Source: UBA7656 sp040755335
GTDB lineage: Bacteria; Acidobacteriota; Blastocatellia; UBA7656
Length of the DNA stretch: 14,720 nt
Reading direction: 5' to 3'
NCBI GenBank assembly: GCA_040755335.1
Contig: JBFMAU010000163.1
Coordinates: 1 to 14,720 of the forward strand
Shown: positions 6,976-14,264 of the stretch, piece by piece
Layout: each line of letters starts with the position of its first letter
How positions within the stretch are numbered: position 1 is the stretch's first letter
Position numbers and translations under genes: made by a program
Notes under the pieces: model-generated
Told to the model about the DNA's origin: nothing
Database searches by the model: none
What the model saw: only the letters and a program-made list of their open reading frames with translations

Positions 6976-8499
6976 ATGAATAAAACTAAGGCCCTGGTCA
7001 TCGATGACGATCCGTCAATGCTCGAACTGATGCAGTTTCAGCTTCAGGCGCAGGGGTACGAAGCGACCCTCGCCGAGACGGGCGAGGAGGGCTTGAAGCT
7101 GGCCGAAGCCTGTCGGTTCGATGTGGTGCTGGCTGACCTGCAGCTTCCCGATCTCGACGGCATAGAGGTCATCCGTCGGCTCAAAGAGATTTCGCCCGCA
7201 AGCGAGATCATCATGGTCTCAGGCCACGGCTCGGTGTCGAAAGCGGTCGAGGCCGCCAAAGCGGGCGCATTCTATTTTGTGGAGAAGCCTGTCGAGTTCG
7301 AAGAGTTGATGATCCTGATCGAGATGGCTCTCGAACGCCGCAATCAGGCCGAAGAGATCAAACAACTGCGCGGGCGACTCACGAGCCGCGCCGCATACTA
7401 CAACATTATTGGCAGCAGCAAAGCGATGCAGGATATCTACGAGATCATCGATAGCGTCGCCGGGTCCGATGTCAACATCCTCATCATAGGCGAGTCGGGA
7501 ACAGGCAAGGAACTGATCGCAAACGCGATTCACTACAAGAGCCTCAGAGCCAGAAAGCCGTTCGTCAAGATCAATTGTTCGGCTCTGCCAAAGGAATTGA
7601 TCGAGTCGGAACTCTTCGGCCACACGAAGGGGGCGTTTACGGGAGCGACGATCGATAAGACAGGGATCATCAGTCAGGCCGATGGCGGGAGTCTCCTTCT
7701 CGACGAAATAGGCGAGATGCCTGTCGAGTTGCAGCCCAAACTGCTCCGCGTGCTTCAGGAGCGCGTCTACTACAGATTGGGCAGCGAAAAGGCTCAGGAA
7801 GCCAATTTCAGGCTCATCTGCTCGACCAATCGCGACCCGCTCGAAGCCATAGGCGAAGGACGCCTGCGCGAGGATCTCTATTATCGTATCAATACGATCG
7901 AAATCCACGTGCCTCCCTTGCGCCAGAGAGCCGAGGATATTCAACATCTGGCCGACCATTTTCTGGAGATATTCGCCGAAAAATATCAGCGCGCGGATTG
8001 CAGAATCTCGCAGGAGTCTTACGAGCGACTCTTTGAGTATGCGTGGCCCGGCAATGTGCGCGAACTGCAACACGTCATCGAGCGCGCCGTGCTGCTTTGT
8101 AAAAGTGACATCATAGAAATCGAATCGCTTCCATTGGGACAACCCGGCGCAAGGGCGATCACCGCGACGACGGCGGAGGGAATCCATACTTTGTCGGATA
8201 AAGCGATCATATCGGATTCTCCCAATCACGCCGAGCTTTCATTCGAGGAGATCGGGCAGATCATCATCGATAAGGTACCTGATCCGGGGAGCGGCGAGCC
8301 GGGCGTCGAAGTGTTCGCAGAGGTCGAGCGCGCTATCGTGAGCGCCGCGCTCAAACGCACAAAAGGCAATAAACAGGCGGCGGCTAATCTTCTGGGTCTC
8401 TATCGGCCACGCCTCTACAGCATGATCAAAAAACACAACCTGATGAATTCATCACAGCAAACGGGGGAGCGCAGTTCCGAAAACGGCGCGTCCGGTTAG
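6976..8499 (+). CDS. NtrC-family sigma54-dependent response regulator
   Basis: A 507-residue activator. The receiver (1-120) has D10/D11, phospho-acceptor D54, S82 and K104, all as required. The central AAA+ domain (about 143-385) has Walker A GESGTGKE (172-179), the sigma54-contact loop GAFTGA (219-224) and Walker B LLLDE (240-244), followed by CSTNRD and the PLRQRAEDI region. After a linker, a Fis-type helix-turn-helix spans 450-489 (KGNKQAAANLLGLYRPRLYSMIKK). Proteins of this family bind upstream of -24/-12 promoters and use ATP to open the RpoN complex. Intact GAFTGA means it should be active with sigma54. GAAGGTG precedes the ATG at 6976, 12 nt after the kinase stop, so the two form an operon and probably a phosphorelay pair. 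Four -24/-12 matches within 7 kb are its likely targets. Transcription probably ends at the hairpin 8513-8549. Confidence 0.95.
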   Translation: MNKTKALVIDDDPSMLELMQFQLQAQGYEATLAETGEEGLKLAEACRFDVVLADLQLPDLDGIEVIRRLKEISPASEIIMVSGHGSVSKAVEAAKAGAFYFVEKPVEFEELMILIEMALERRNQAEEIKQLRGRLTSRAAYYNIIGSSKAMQDIYEIIDSVAGSDVNILIIGESGTGKELIANAIHYKSLRARKPFVKINCSALPKELIESELFGHTKGAFTGATIDKTGIISQADGGSLLLDEIGEMPVELQPKLLRVLQERVYYRLGSEKAQEANFRLICSTNRDPLEAIGEGRLREDLYYRINTIEIHVPPLRQRAEDIQHLADHFLEIFAEKYQRADCRISQESYERLFEYAWPGNVRELQHVIERAVLLCKSDIIEIESLPLGQPGARAITATTAEGIHTLSDKAIISDSPNHAELSFEEIGQIIIDKVPDPGSGEPGVEVFAEVERAIVSAALKRTKGNKQAAANLLGLYRPRLYSMIKKHNLMNSSQQTGERSSENGASG

Positions 8500-8512
8500 C
8501 CCTGCGCTGGTA

Positions 8513-8549
8513 GGACGCGCGGCAGATCGGCGAGTTCTACCGCGCGTCC
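8513..8549. terminator. Shared terminator hairpin between convergent genes
   Basis: GGACGCGCGG (8513-8522) and CCGCGCGTCC (8540-8549) form a perfect 10-bp GC-rich stem with a 17-nt loop, midway between the convergent stops at 8499 and 8585. A short CTTTC follows on the plus strand; the T-run is poor, so it may end transcription weakly in either direction. Confidence 0.6.
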
Positions 8550-8584
8550 CTTTCGGGGCGAGCAACCGGAGAAGCGAGAATCGA

Positions 8585-8761
8585 TCAGGGCATCCTTGCC
8601 CGCTGTTTGCCTACAGCCGTTCGACATCCCGGGTGTCCACAGCCGCAGACGGTTTCGAAGGATGCGGTCTCACAGTATGAACTGCAATAAGTGTTATCTC
8701 TTGACGCCACGCAATGGCAACCTGGATGCGCGCATCGCCTGTCGCTTTTCGTAGACGTCAT
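8585..8761 (-). CDS. Prokaryotic metallothionein-like small Cys-rich protein
   Basis: A 58-residue protein with eight cysteines (C10, C15, C17, C26, C30, C39, C41, C46) and histidines H12, H16 and H43. The order CAHPGCHC ... YCSSYC ... CGCGHPGC follows bacterial metallothioneins of the SmtA/BmtA type (CxCxxCxC ... YCSxxC ... CGHxGC), which hold Zn or Cd in a thiolate cluster with His ligands. One or two cysteines fewer than SmtA suggests a smaller or single-site cluster. The start at 8761 has GGAG 6 nt upstream; an ATG 17 codons earlier is less likely. It follows the glycine-zipper gene on the same strand at 64 nt, so it is probably the second gene of that sigma54-driven unit, with a small hairpin between them. 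The likely role is metal buffering in the cytoplasm. A different zinc-binding family is possible but less likely. Confidence 0.75.
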   Translation of the reverse strand: MTSTKSDRRCAHPGCHCVASRDNTYCSSYCETASFETVCGCGHPGCRTAVGKQRARMP

Positions 8762-8802
8762 TTCTATCTCCGCCCCTCCTTTCTCAGTTCGATCAAAAGC
8801 GC

Positions 8803-8817
8803 CGCCTGTCACAGGCG
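8803..8817 (-). terminator. Small intercistronic hairpin, possible attenuator
   Basis: CGCCTGTCACAGGCG is a 7-bp inverted repeat around one base, just after the glycine-zipper stop. On the minus strand it is followed by GCGCTTTTG, a weak T-run. It may reduce read-through into the metallothionein-like gene or protect the 3' end of the first message. Confidence 0.4.
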
Positions 8818-8825
8818 AGGAGCGA

Positions 8826-10346
8826 CTATGGCTCCTCTCTATACCTGGGAACGCTGGCGCGAATCGTGAGCCGGGCGCCGCTCATCAACACAAGATCATC
8901 GCGACCCTGTATGAAGACAGAACCGGCTCCCGCCCCTGCGCCGATGGCCGCGCCGATGGCTGCGCCCCGAGTTCCTGAGGCGATCGCGCCGATCAGCGCG
9001 CCAATGGCCGCGCCTATGCCTGTCCGCGTCAACGTGCGCGAGGTCTGCCCTCTCTTTTCAGAGATGACTCCCTCATTATCGACCCGGATATCCTTGCCAT
9101 CGGGAGACCACGCGCTTTCTACATAGCCGTCAAAGTCGTAAGTAGCTCCCCTGAGAAGACGAATCCGCTCGAAGTTCATCGCTATCTCGGAACGACCCGT
9201 CAGGCGACCCCCGCGATCCACTTTCGAGACATAGCCCTCGATGACGGCCCCCTGATAGTATGATGGCGACTGCACCGTAAGGCTGAAGCGATCACCCTCT
9301 CGCGACTCGCTGGTGGTCAGCCTTTCGTTTAGCGTCGCTACGATCTGCGTCCCGTCAGGCACCATGAACGCGCCTATGGTTCCCGGGTAGAAGTTCAACT
9401 GCGCGATCTCCGAGGTCTTGTCGTAAATGCTGTTGACCGTGACCGGATGAGTCAGACCCTCTATGTCTATGCGGCGTGTCACGCGCAGGCGCTGGCCGTC
9501 GATGGGATCGAAGCTTACGCGATAATCATTGACACGGTCGCCGATCGAGCTTATGACCAACTGATCGCGGTAGAGCGCAGCATTGACGCGCACATAGCGA
9601 CCGGGTCGAATCTGTTCGATCCTGTCACGCCCGTCCGCTTCAAATGTGATCTGGGGAGCGCGGGTCGAAGCCATAGTGATCCTGCGACCGTTACGCTCGA
9701 TGGCAATCATCTCGGGAGATTCCAGTCGGCGCGTGATGATTCTGCGGAGGCGCTGACTCTGCTGAAGGGGAAGCCCGCGCGTGGCCTCCGAAGCCACTCT
9801 CGATGCACTGTCGCTGCGCGCGGCGTCGAGACGGTATGTTCCCGTCAGGCGAGTCGCCGCAGAGCCGGGCGAATAAGGTTGATTATCCCAATGCCAGACC
9901 ACGTTGTAGTAACGCGCCAGCAGGTTGAGATCCAAACGCAACCTAATCCAGTCGCCTTCGGCAGCCGGAGTCAGACTTTGCCTCCGCATGAAGCCATCGA
10001 TGTAGGCGGCGCGATTCAACACCTCGCGCGCGTCATCATCGCTTTCCCGCCGTTGATCGAAGTATTCTTTGAACCGCGCAACTGAGGCTTCGAAATCCCT
10101 AACAAACCCAATGATATTATTTTCCGGTCGTGTTCGGTCGAAGCGATTCCTGTAGAGCGCGGCCTCAAGGCTCTGGCGAAACAATGTCGAGCGCGACTCG
10201 ATGCGCCTCAAAAGCAGCCTCACCTGCTGATCGGTTGCTCGATATGCGCGCTGTTGCGCTGAAACGCTCGGAACTGAGCCTGCGGTTGTTATAATCAGCG
10301 CGACGAGCAGCGCGGCTGAGAGAAAATGTCTTATTCTGCAAATCAT
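8826..10346 (-). CDS. Secreted protein with C-terminal glycine zipper, function unknown
   Basis: A 506-residue exported protein. The start at 10346 has GGAGG 8 nt upstream; in-frame codons before it lack a site. Residues 1-31 are a signal peptide (basic MICRIRH, a long Ala/Leu/Ile core, SVSAQQ cleavage region). The next 130 residues are helical and Arg/Glu-rich; about 165-340 has the alternating pattern of beta structure (TGTYRLD, ITFEADGRDRI, LRVTRRIDI). About 355-435 includes GDRFSLTVQSP and EGYVSKVDRGGRLTGRSEIAMNF, a pattern seen in surface or pilus-assembly-like beta domains. Residues 442-475 form a glycine zipper (GIGAAIGALIGAIASGTRGAAIGAAIG, broken up here by short turns), able to insert or oligomerise in membrane. 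It ends in RDDLVLMSGARLTIRAS. A consensus sigma54 promoter at 10413-10428 drives it, followed by the metallothionein-like gene. I recognise the overall type from acidobacteria but not a function. Confidence 0.85.
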   Translation of the reverse strand: MICRIRHFLSAALLVALIITTAGSVPSVSAQQRAYRATDQQVRLLLRRIESRSTLFRQSLEAALYRNRFDRTRPENNIIGFVRDFEASVARFKEYFDQRRESDDDAREVLNRAAYIDGFMRRQSLTPAAEGDWIRLRLDLNLLARYYNVVWHWDNQPYSPGSAATRLTGTYRLDAARSDSASRVASEATRGLPLQQSQRLRRIITRRLESPEMIAIERNGRRITMASTRAPQITFEADGRDRIEQIRPGRYVRVNAALYRDQLVISSIGDRVNDYRVSFDPIDGQRLRVTRRIDIEGLTHPVTVNSIYDKTSEIAQLNFYPGTIGAFMVPDGTQIVATLNERLTTSESREGDRFSLTVQSPSYYQGAVIEGYVSKVDRGGRLTGRSEIAMNFERIRLLRGATYDFDGYVESAWSPDGKDIRVDNEGVISEKRGQTSRTLTRTGIGAAIGALIGAIASGTRGAAIGAAIGAGAGAGSVFIQGRDDLVLMSGARLTIRASVPRYREEP

Positions 10347-10412
10347 GCTTCTTACCTCCAATCCTGTACAAATAGCCGCATGACAGCCACTCACACTCTG
10401 CCCCTTCAATGC

Positions 10413-10428
10413 TGCAACATCGATGCCA
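10413..10428 (-). promoter_or_regulatory. Sigma54 (-24/-12) promoter of the glycine-zipper gene
   Basis: Minus strand TGGCAT-CGATG-TTGCA matches the RpoN consensus at all but one of the defined bases, with the required 10 nt between GG and GC. The predicted start is near 10402, with a 56-nt leader to the ATG at 10346. Confidence 0.82.
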
Positions 10429-10718
10429 CGCTAATTCATCTCTTCTCGTGTCCTGTTCCGTTACATTGTGTATGATTTCAGGCATTGTCTCGATACATCC
10501 GCATCGAGATGAATGAAGTGATTCGGCTGCGAAGAATGTCTGCCAATAGCGAGCCTCGATTATCAGCGAAATCCTGGGCGACTGCATTATGTTGAATGCG
10601 CCTTTCGCTAACGTACCCGCACCGTAATACGACGCAATCCAGCATTCCTACAGTCGCCCATTCCAGCGGGGGAGCGGGGGCTACGGTTGATCCCGCATCA
10701 CTTCCTGATAGAGCCTTC
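10429..10718. other. Intergenic region with candidate activator-binding dyad
   Basis: No gene is credible here. It lies between the hemerythrin-like stop and the promoter at 10413-10428. A dyad TCTCGAT-N8-ATCGAGA at 10488-10509 sits 86-107 nt upstream of the predicted transcription start, the usual place for an NtrC-type binding site. An 8-bp tandem AGCGGGGG pair occurs at 10665-10680. No clear terminator follows the hemerythrin-like gene. Confidence 0.4.
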
Positions 10719-11171
10719 TCACTTTTTCTTGCCCGAAGCTGTAACGGTGCGACCACTCTTCATCTGCTCCATCTTGCGACCCAGTTCTTCCAGATCGCTC
10801 CTACTGAGAAGCCTCTCCGCTGCGGGGAGTACCTGGTTCTCTATTCTTTCGACGTGGCGACGGATGTTGGCCTTCAATTCGGCCAGCTTCCCCTGAGCGT
10901 CGCCCTGGGGAAGTGCGGACAATTGATTCAGCAACTGGTCAATCGTGTAATGCTCGCTGTAAGCCTCCCTGATCAGAGGCCGGACTTCGTTGAAGCCCTC
11001 CATAGCAGGATAGAAAACCTGCTCTTTAACGGCGGTGCCTGTCTTCAGAACATCCTTCAGCTTGTTGAAAGCGTCATCGCTCTTAAGCACTGCGCCCGAT
11101 TTACCCTCGACAACATCGATCAATGCCAGAACCTCTTTGTGGTTCGCTCTCAGAATCTCAACTGCATTCAT
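10719..11171 (-). CDS. Hemerythrin-like (HHE) protein with one ligand position lost
   Basis: A 150-residue soluble four-helix protein. The start at 11171 has GGAGG 6 nt upstream. Family landmarks: H11 in LRANHKEV, E50 in KEQVFYPAM, H74 in SEHYTIDQLL, and H106 with E111 in RRHVERIENQVLP. In related HHE proteins the first FYP motif reads L-x2-H-T-x2-E-E-x2-FYP; here the His position is G45 and the first Glu is K49. A diiron site would lack one His ligand, and in the second motif one Glu is Ile110. Hemerythrin-like proteins bind oxygen, NO or peroxide through two irons; with these changes the protein may bind one metal or act differently. The C-terminus is Lys-rich (SGKKK). It has its own near-perfect sigma54 promoter and so is a probable member of the local regulon; it is divergent from the ADOP gene. 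Confidence 0.85.
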   Translation of the reverse strand: MNAVEILRANHKEVLALIDVVEGKSGAVLKSDDAFNKLKDVLKTGTAVKEQVFYPAMEGFNEVRPLIREAYSEHYTIDQLLNQLSALPQGDAQGKLAELKANIRRHVERIENQVLPAAERLLSRSDLEELGRKMEQMKSGRTVTASGKKK

Positions 11172-11237
11172 GTTTGCCTCCTTGTTTGAATGTAAACGGG
11201 GTGCGACTCCCTGGTTAATCGTCATCGCTTCTCATCG

Positions 11238-11253
11238 TGCAATATTCGTGCCT
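11238..11253 (-). promoter_or_regulatory. Sigma54 (-24/-12) promoter of the hemerythrin-like gene
   Basis: Minus strand aGGCACG-AATA-TTGCA matches the extended RpoN consensus everywhere except the first base. The predicted start is near 11227, leaving a 56-nt leader to the ATG at 11171. An imperfect 14-bp palindrome, AGCGCAATTACGCT at 11295-11308, lies about 70-80 nt upstream of the start and could be an activator site. Confidence 0.82.
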
Positions 11254-11457
11254 CGTTGCAGGAAGCTGTTGCCTGATTTTATCGCCCTCCAAACAGCGCA
11301 ATTACGCTCAGGCTTCGTCCCCGTTTCATACGCAGTGTCGTGTTTTGATACTCAATGGCAATCCCTGAGACCGCTGCGGAATCATCCACAGCCTGAAACC
11401 TTTTCATCTCACTCGTCACTAAATCATCAACCGCTCGAAATCAGAAGAGGTGAAAAC

Positions 11458-13866
11458 ATGGAGGCGTTCAAAAAGGATTTCATCTTCTCATTGCGATCAC
11501 TGATCAAAAAACCGGGCTTCACGCTTATAGCCATTTTCACTCTCGCCCTCGGCATAGGAGCCAACACCGCCATCTTCAGCGTCATCAACGCGGTGCTGCT
11601 GCGCGCGCTCCCTTACAAAGACCCTGACCGGCTCGCGATGATATGGGAGACATCTCAATCAAGTCAGAGAATTCATGTCTCGCATCTCAACTTCATCGAC
11701 TGGCGCGAACAGAGCCACAGCTTCGAAGCAATGTCAGCGTGCAGCGGGCGATGGGGCGGACAGTCTACGGTGACAGGCGGCGTGGAGCCTCTGCGCGCTC
11801 ATACGGCGATGGTCTATCGCGATTTCTTCAGCACGCTCGGAGTCAATGCCTCGATTGGCCGCACGTTTCTTCCCCGCGATCATAATCTCGGAGCCGCGCC
11901 CTCGGTCGTCATCAGCCACGCGCTCTGGCAGCGCAGTCTGGGGGGAGACCCAAACCTCGAAGGCAAAACTTTGAACATCGGTGGCATAAGCGTCAACGTC
12001 ATAGGAGTGATGCCCCAGGGGTTCAGCTTCCCTCCTGAAACCGATGTGTGGGCCGCGAAGGAAGCTCTCTCGGAAGACACCAGCGCGCGCTCCGCGCATA
12101 ACTTCAGAGTCATAGCCCGACTAAAAGCCGATGTGACCGTCAGTCAGGCTCAAACGGAGATGAACACGATAGCCGCGCGCCTCAGCGAGCAGTACCCGGA
12201 AATGAAAGACAAAGGCGCGGCAGTCATATCGCTCGAAGATCAGATGGTCGGAAGCGTTCGCCCCGCGCTGATGATATTGATGGCGGCGGTCGGATTCGTT
12301 CTGCTGATAGCCTGCGCCAATGTCGCCAACCTCCTGCTTGCCCGCGCGCTCTCTCGCGAAAAGGAAATAGCCATACGAGCCGCGCTCGGAGCCTCTCGTC
12401 TGAGAATCATTCGACAGTTGCTCACGGAAAGCCTTCTGCTTGCGCTTGCGGGCGGCGCGCTCGGATTGATGCTGGCCTACTGGCTTGTTGAAGCTCTGAT
12501 TTCGCTCAGTCCGCCGAACATTTATCGAATAGAAGAAGTCGGCATAGATCGCCGCGCCCTTTTGTTCACGCTCGCCGTGTCTTTGGCGACGAGTCTGATT
12601 TTCGGACTCGCTCCAGCCTTGAAAGCGTCGCGGACGGATTTGCAGGAATCTCTCAAGTCAGCCGGCAAGGGCGCCATGTCAGGCGCGGGATCGAAGCGAA
12701 TGCGAAACGCGCTCGTCGTGACGGAAGTCGCGCTCACGGTCGTGCTGCTTGCGGGCGCGGGATTGTTGACGAAAAGCTTCTGGCTGCTGCTTCAGGTCGA
12801 TCCCGGATTCAAGCCTGAAGGGGTTCTGACGATGCAGTTGTCTTTGCCTCAATCCGATTATGAAAGCGAGAGCAAAACGATAGCCTTCTATGATCGCCTG
12901 CTGCCGCAATTGACTTCGCTCGCGGGCGTCGAAACGGCAGGGATGATAAACAACCTGCCTTTGGGCGGAGTCAACATCAACGGTCAGTTCCTCATCGAAG
13001 GCCGCCCGGATGACCGGGGCTACGGCGGATTTCGAATCGTAAGCCGCGATTATTTTCGCGCGCTCGGAATCCCTCTCCTTCGCGGCAGGTTCTTTTCCGA
13101 TAGCGATGATATGAAATCGATGCCCGTCGCAATAATCGACCGCAGCGTCGCTGAAAAGTCATGGCCCGGTGAAGAAGCCATAGGCAAGCGCATTCGTTCA
13201 GGGATGGATCGGGCAGGAGATGTGTGGATGACAATCATCGGCATAGTCGGAGATGTGCGCCAGTCGGGACTTGATGCAGATACTTATCCGGCGATTTATG
13301 TTCCTTACACTCAGCGACCCTATCGAGCGAGAGAGATGACCATCGTGGCTCGCGCGTCAATCGACCCTTCCGCTTTGATCGCCGCCGCGCGCCGCGAGGT
13401 CGCCCAAATCGATAAGAACCTGCCCGTAAGCTTCGACAGCCTCAGCCATCTGCTTTCGAAATCCACAGCCAGCCGTCGCTACAACATGATCCTGCTTGGC
13501 GCGTTCGCCGCCTTCGCCTTGATGCTGTCGATGGTCGGGATTTACGGCGTGATGAGCTATTCGGTCACGCAATCGACGCGCGAGATAGGCATAAGAATGG
13601 CTCTGGGAGCCGATCAGAAGGATGTGCTGAAAATGGTTATGACGAATGGATTGGCGATGTCGACAGCGGGCATAGCGATTGGTCTGGGGATGGCGGTGGG
13701 GCTGACGCGACTGATGGCGAGCCTGCTCTACAAGGTGAGCGCGACTGATGCGATGGTATTGTCGGTCGCTCCCATGCTGATTATCCTCGTAGCTCTTCTG
13801 GCGTGTTGGGTTCCGGCTCGCCGCGCGATGAAAGTCGACCCGCAGATCGCGCTTCGATATGAGTGA
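11458..13866 (+). CDS. ADOP-type duplicated MacB/FtsX permease, ATPase absent
   Basis: An 802-residue inner-membrane protein; ATG 11458 has AGAGGTG 6 nt upstream, and the frame's upstream extension to 11035 overlaps the hemerythrin-like gene and is not used. First half: a short N-terminal helix FIFSLRSLIKKPGFT, TM1 (TLIAIFTLALGIGANTAIFS), a large periplasmic MacB-like domain, then an FtsX core with three helices around MILMAAVGFVLLIACANVAN, the coupling region EKEIAIRAALGAS, and LLALAGGALGLMLAYW. The second half repeats the plan: NALVVTEVALTVVLLAGAGLL, a second periplasmic domain, MLSMVGIYGVMSYSV with STREIGIRMALGA, and two final helices. It ends VPARRAMKVDPQIALRYE, typical of the family. About eight TM helices are expected. 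MacB-type systems move substrates such as peptides or lipids from the periplasmic face, using an ATPase; none is encoded nearby, as is usual for ADOP. The substrate is unknown. Confidence 0.93.
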   Translation: MEAFKKDFIFSLRSLIKKPGFTLIAIFTLALGIGANTAIFSVINAVLLRALPYKDPDRLAMIWETSQSSQRIHVSHLNFIDWREQSHSFEAMSACSGRWGGQSTVTGGVEPLRAHTAMVYRDFFSTLGVNASIGRTFLPRDHNLGAAPSVVISHALWQRSLGGDPNLEGKTLNIGGISVNVIGVMPQGFSFPPETDVWAAKEALSEDTSARSAHNFRVIARLKADVTVSQAQTEMNTIAARLSEQYPEMKDKGAAVISLEDQMVGSVRPALMILMAAVGFVLLIACANVANLLLARALSREKEIAIRAALGASRLRIIRQLLTESLLLALAGGALGLMLAYWLVEALISLSPPNIYRIEEVGIDRRALLFTLAVSLATSLIFGLAPALKASRTDLQESLKSAGKGAMSGAGSKRMRNALVVTEVALTVVLLAGAGLLTKSFWLLLQVDPGFKPEGVLTMQLSLPQSDYESESKTIAFYDRLLPQLTSLAGVETAGMINNLPLGGVNINGQFLIEGRPDDRGYGGFRIVSRDYFRALGIPLLRGRFFSDSDDMKSMPVAIIDRSVAEKSWPGEEAIGKRIRSGMDRAGDVWMTIIGIVGDVRQSGLDADTYPAIYVPYTQRPYRAREMTIVARASIDPSALIAAARREVAQIDKNLPVSFDSLSHLLSKSTASRRYNMILLGAFAAFALMLSMVGIYGVMSYSVTQSTREIGIRMALGADQKDVLKMVMTNGLAMSTAGIAIGLGMAVGLTRLMASLLYKVSATDAMVLSVAPMLIILVALLACWVPARRAMKVDPQIALRYE

Positions 13867-13900
13867 GAAGGAAAAAGGCAAAACGGCTCGCTCCTGGTAA

Positions 13901-13920
13901 TGCCTCAGTTATGGGAGGCA
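13901..13920 (+). terminator. Weak hairpin downstream of the ADOP gene
   Basis: TGCCTC (13901-13906) pairs with GAGGCA (13915-13920) around an 8-nt loop, 34 nt past the ADOP stop. There is no T-run, so it is at best a weak or Rho-assisted end. Confidence 0.3.
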
Positions 13921-13976
13921 AGCAGTTCTCTCATTAACATCTCTCGTCATCGAGGTGACCAAAGGTGCGACTTCTG

Positions 13977-14264
13977 TCAATGCTCATTTAGAATTGACCC
14001 TCCCATCTGCCCCGCCGCAGCCGCATAGCTGTAGGTCAAACTCAATCGCGTCTGCCCGTTCTGTGTCACCGTCTGTGAAGTCATCTGCAACCGATTCGAG
14101 TCATACCCGAAGCTCTCCGCGATGTTCGTCCCCAGTGTCCACCCAGTCGTCTGCCCCGCCGCGTTGTAGCTTATGCTGCTCAGGTAATTCGCGCTGTCTG
14201 AGTTATTCACCGCAGACGACAGCCGCCCGATGGAATCGTGATTGATGTTGATCGCTCCGGTCAT
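13977..14264 (-). pseudogene. RHS/YD-repeat remnant, truncated at both ends
   Basis: A 95-codon frame with RHS repeats: HDSIGRLSSAVNNS, YNAAGQTTGWTLG, FGYDSNRLQMTSQTV and LTYSYAAAAGQMG. Full RHS proteins are over 1,000 residues and form a shell around a toxic or variable C-terminus. Here the repeat breaks off after AGQMG into GSILNEH-stop, with no core-end motif, and the frame's upstream side closes at a TAG only a few codons before the ATG at 14264. No ribosome site is visible. The start shares one base with the stop of the post-COAP-like gene (TGATG). I read it as a piece left by recombination or insertion. The break at 13977-14000 contains AATTGACCC, a word found in ends of some IS21-type elements; that link is weak. 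Confidence 0.7.

Noticed and set aside
7219..8229. 336-residue minus-strand open frame opposite the sigma54 activator
   Set aside because: It is the mirror of the AAA+ domain; composition and lack of motifs mark it as a shadow frame.
10165..10756. Two minus-strand frames (10165-10587, 10478-10756) in the promoter region
   Set aside because: They overlap the sigma54 promoter, the candidate dyad and neighbouring genes, with no start signals or motifs.
11335..11400. TGGCAATCCC at 11355-11364 as a sigma54 promoter for the ADOP gene
   Set aside because: It has no GC doublet at the required spacing downstream; no -24/-12 site was found for this gene.
11035..11457. Upstream in-frame extension of the ADOP gene
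   Set aside because: It runs antisense through the hemerythrin-like gene; the family N-terminus and a ribosome site fit the ATG at 11458.
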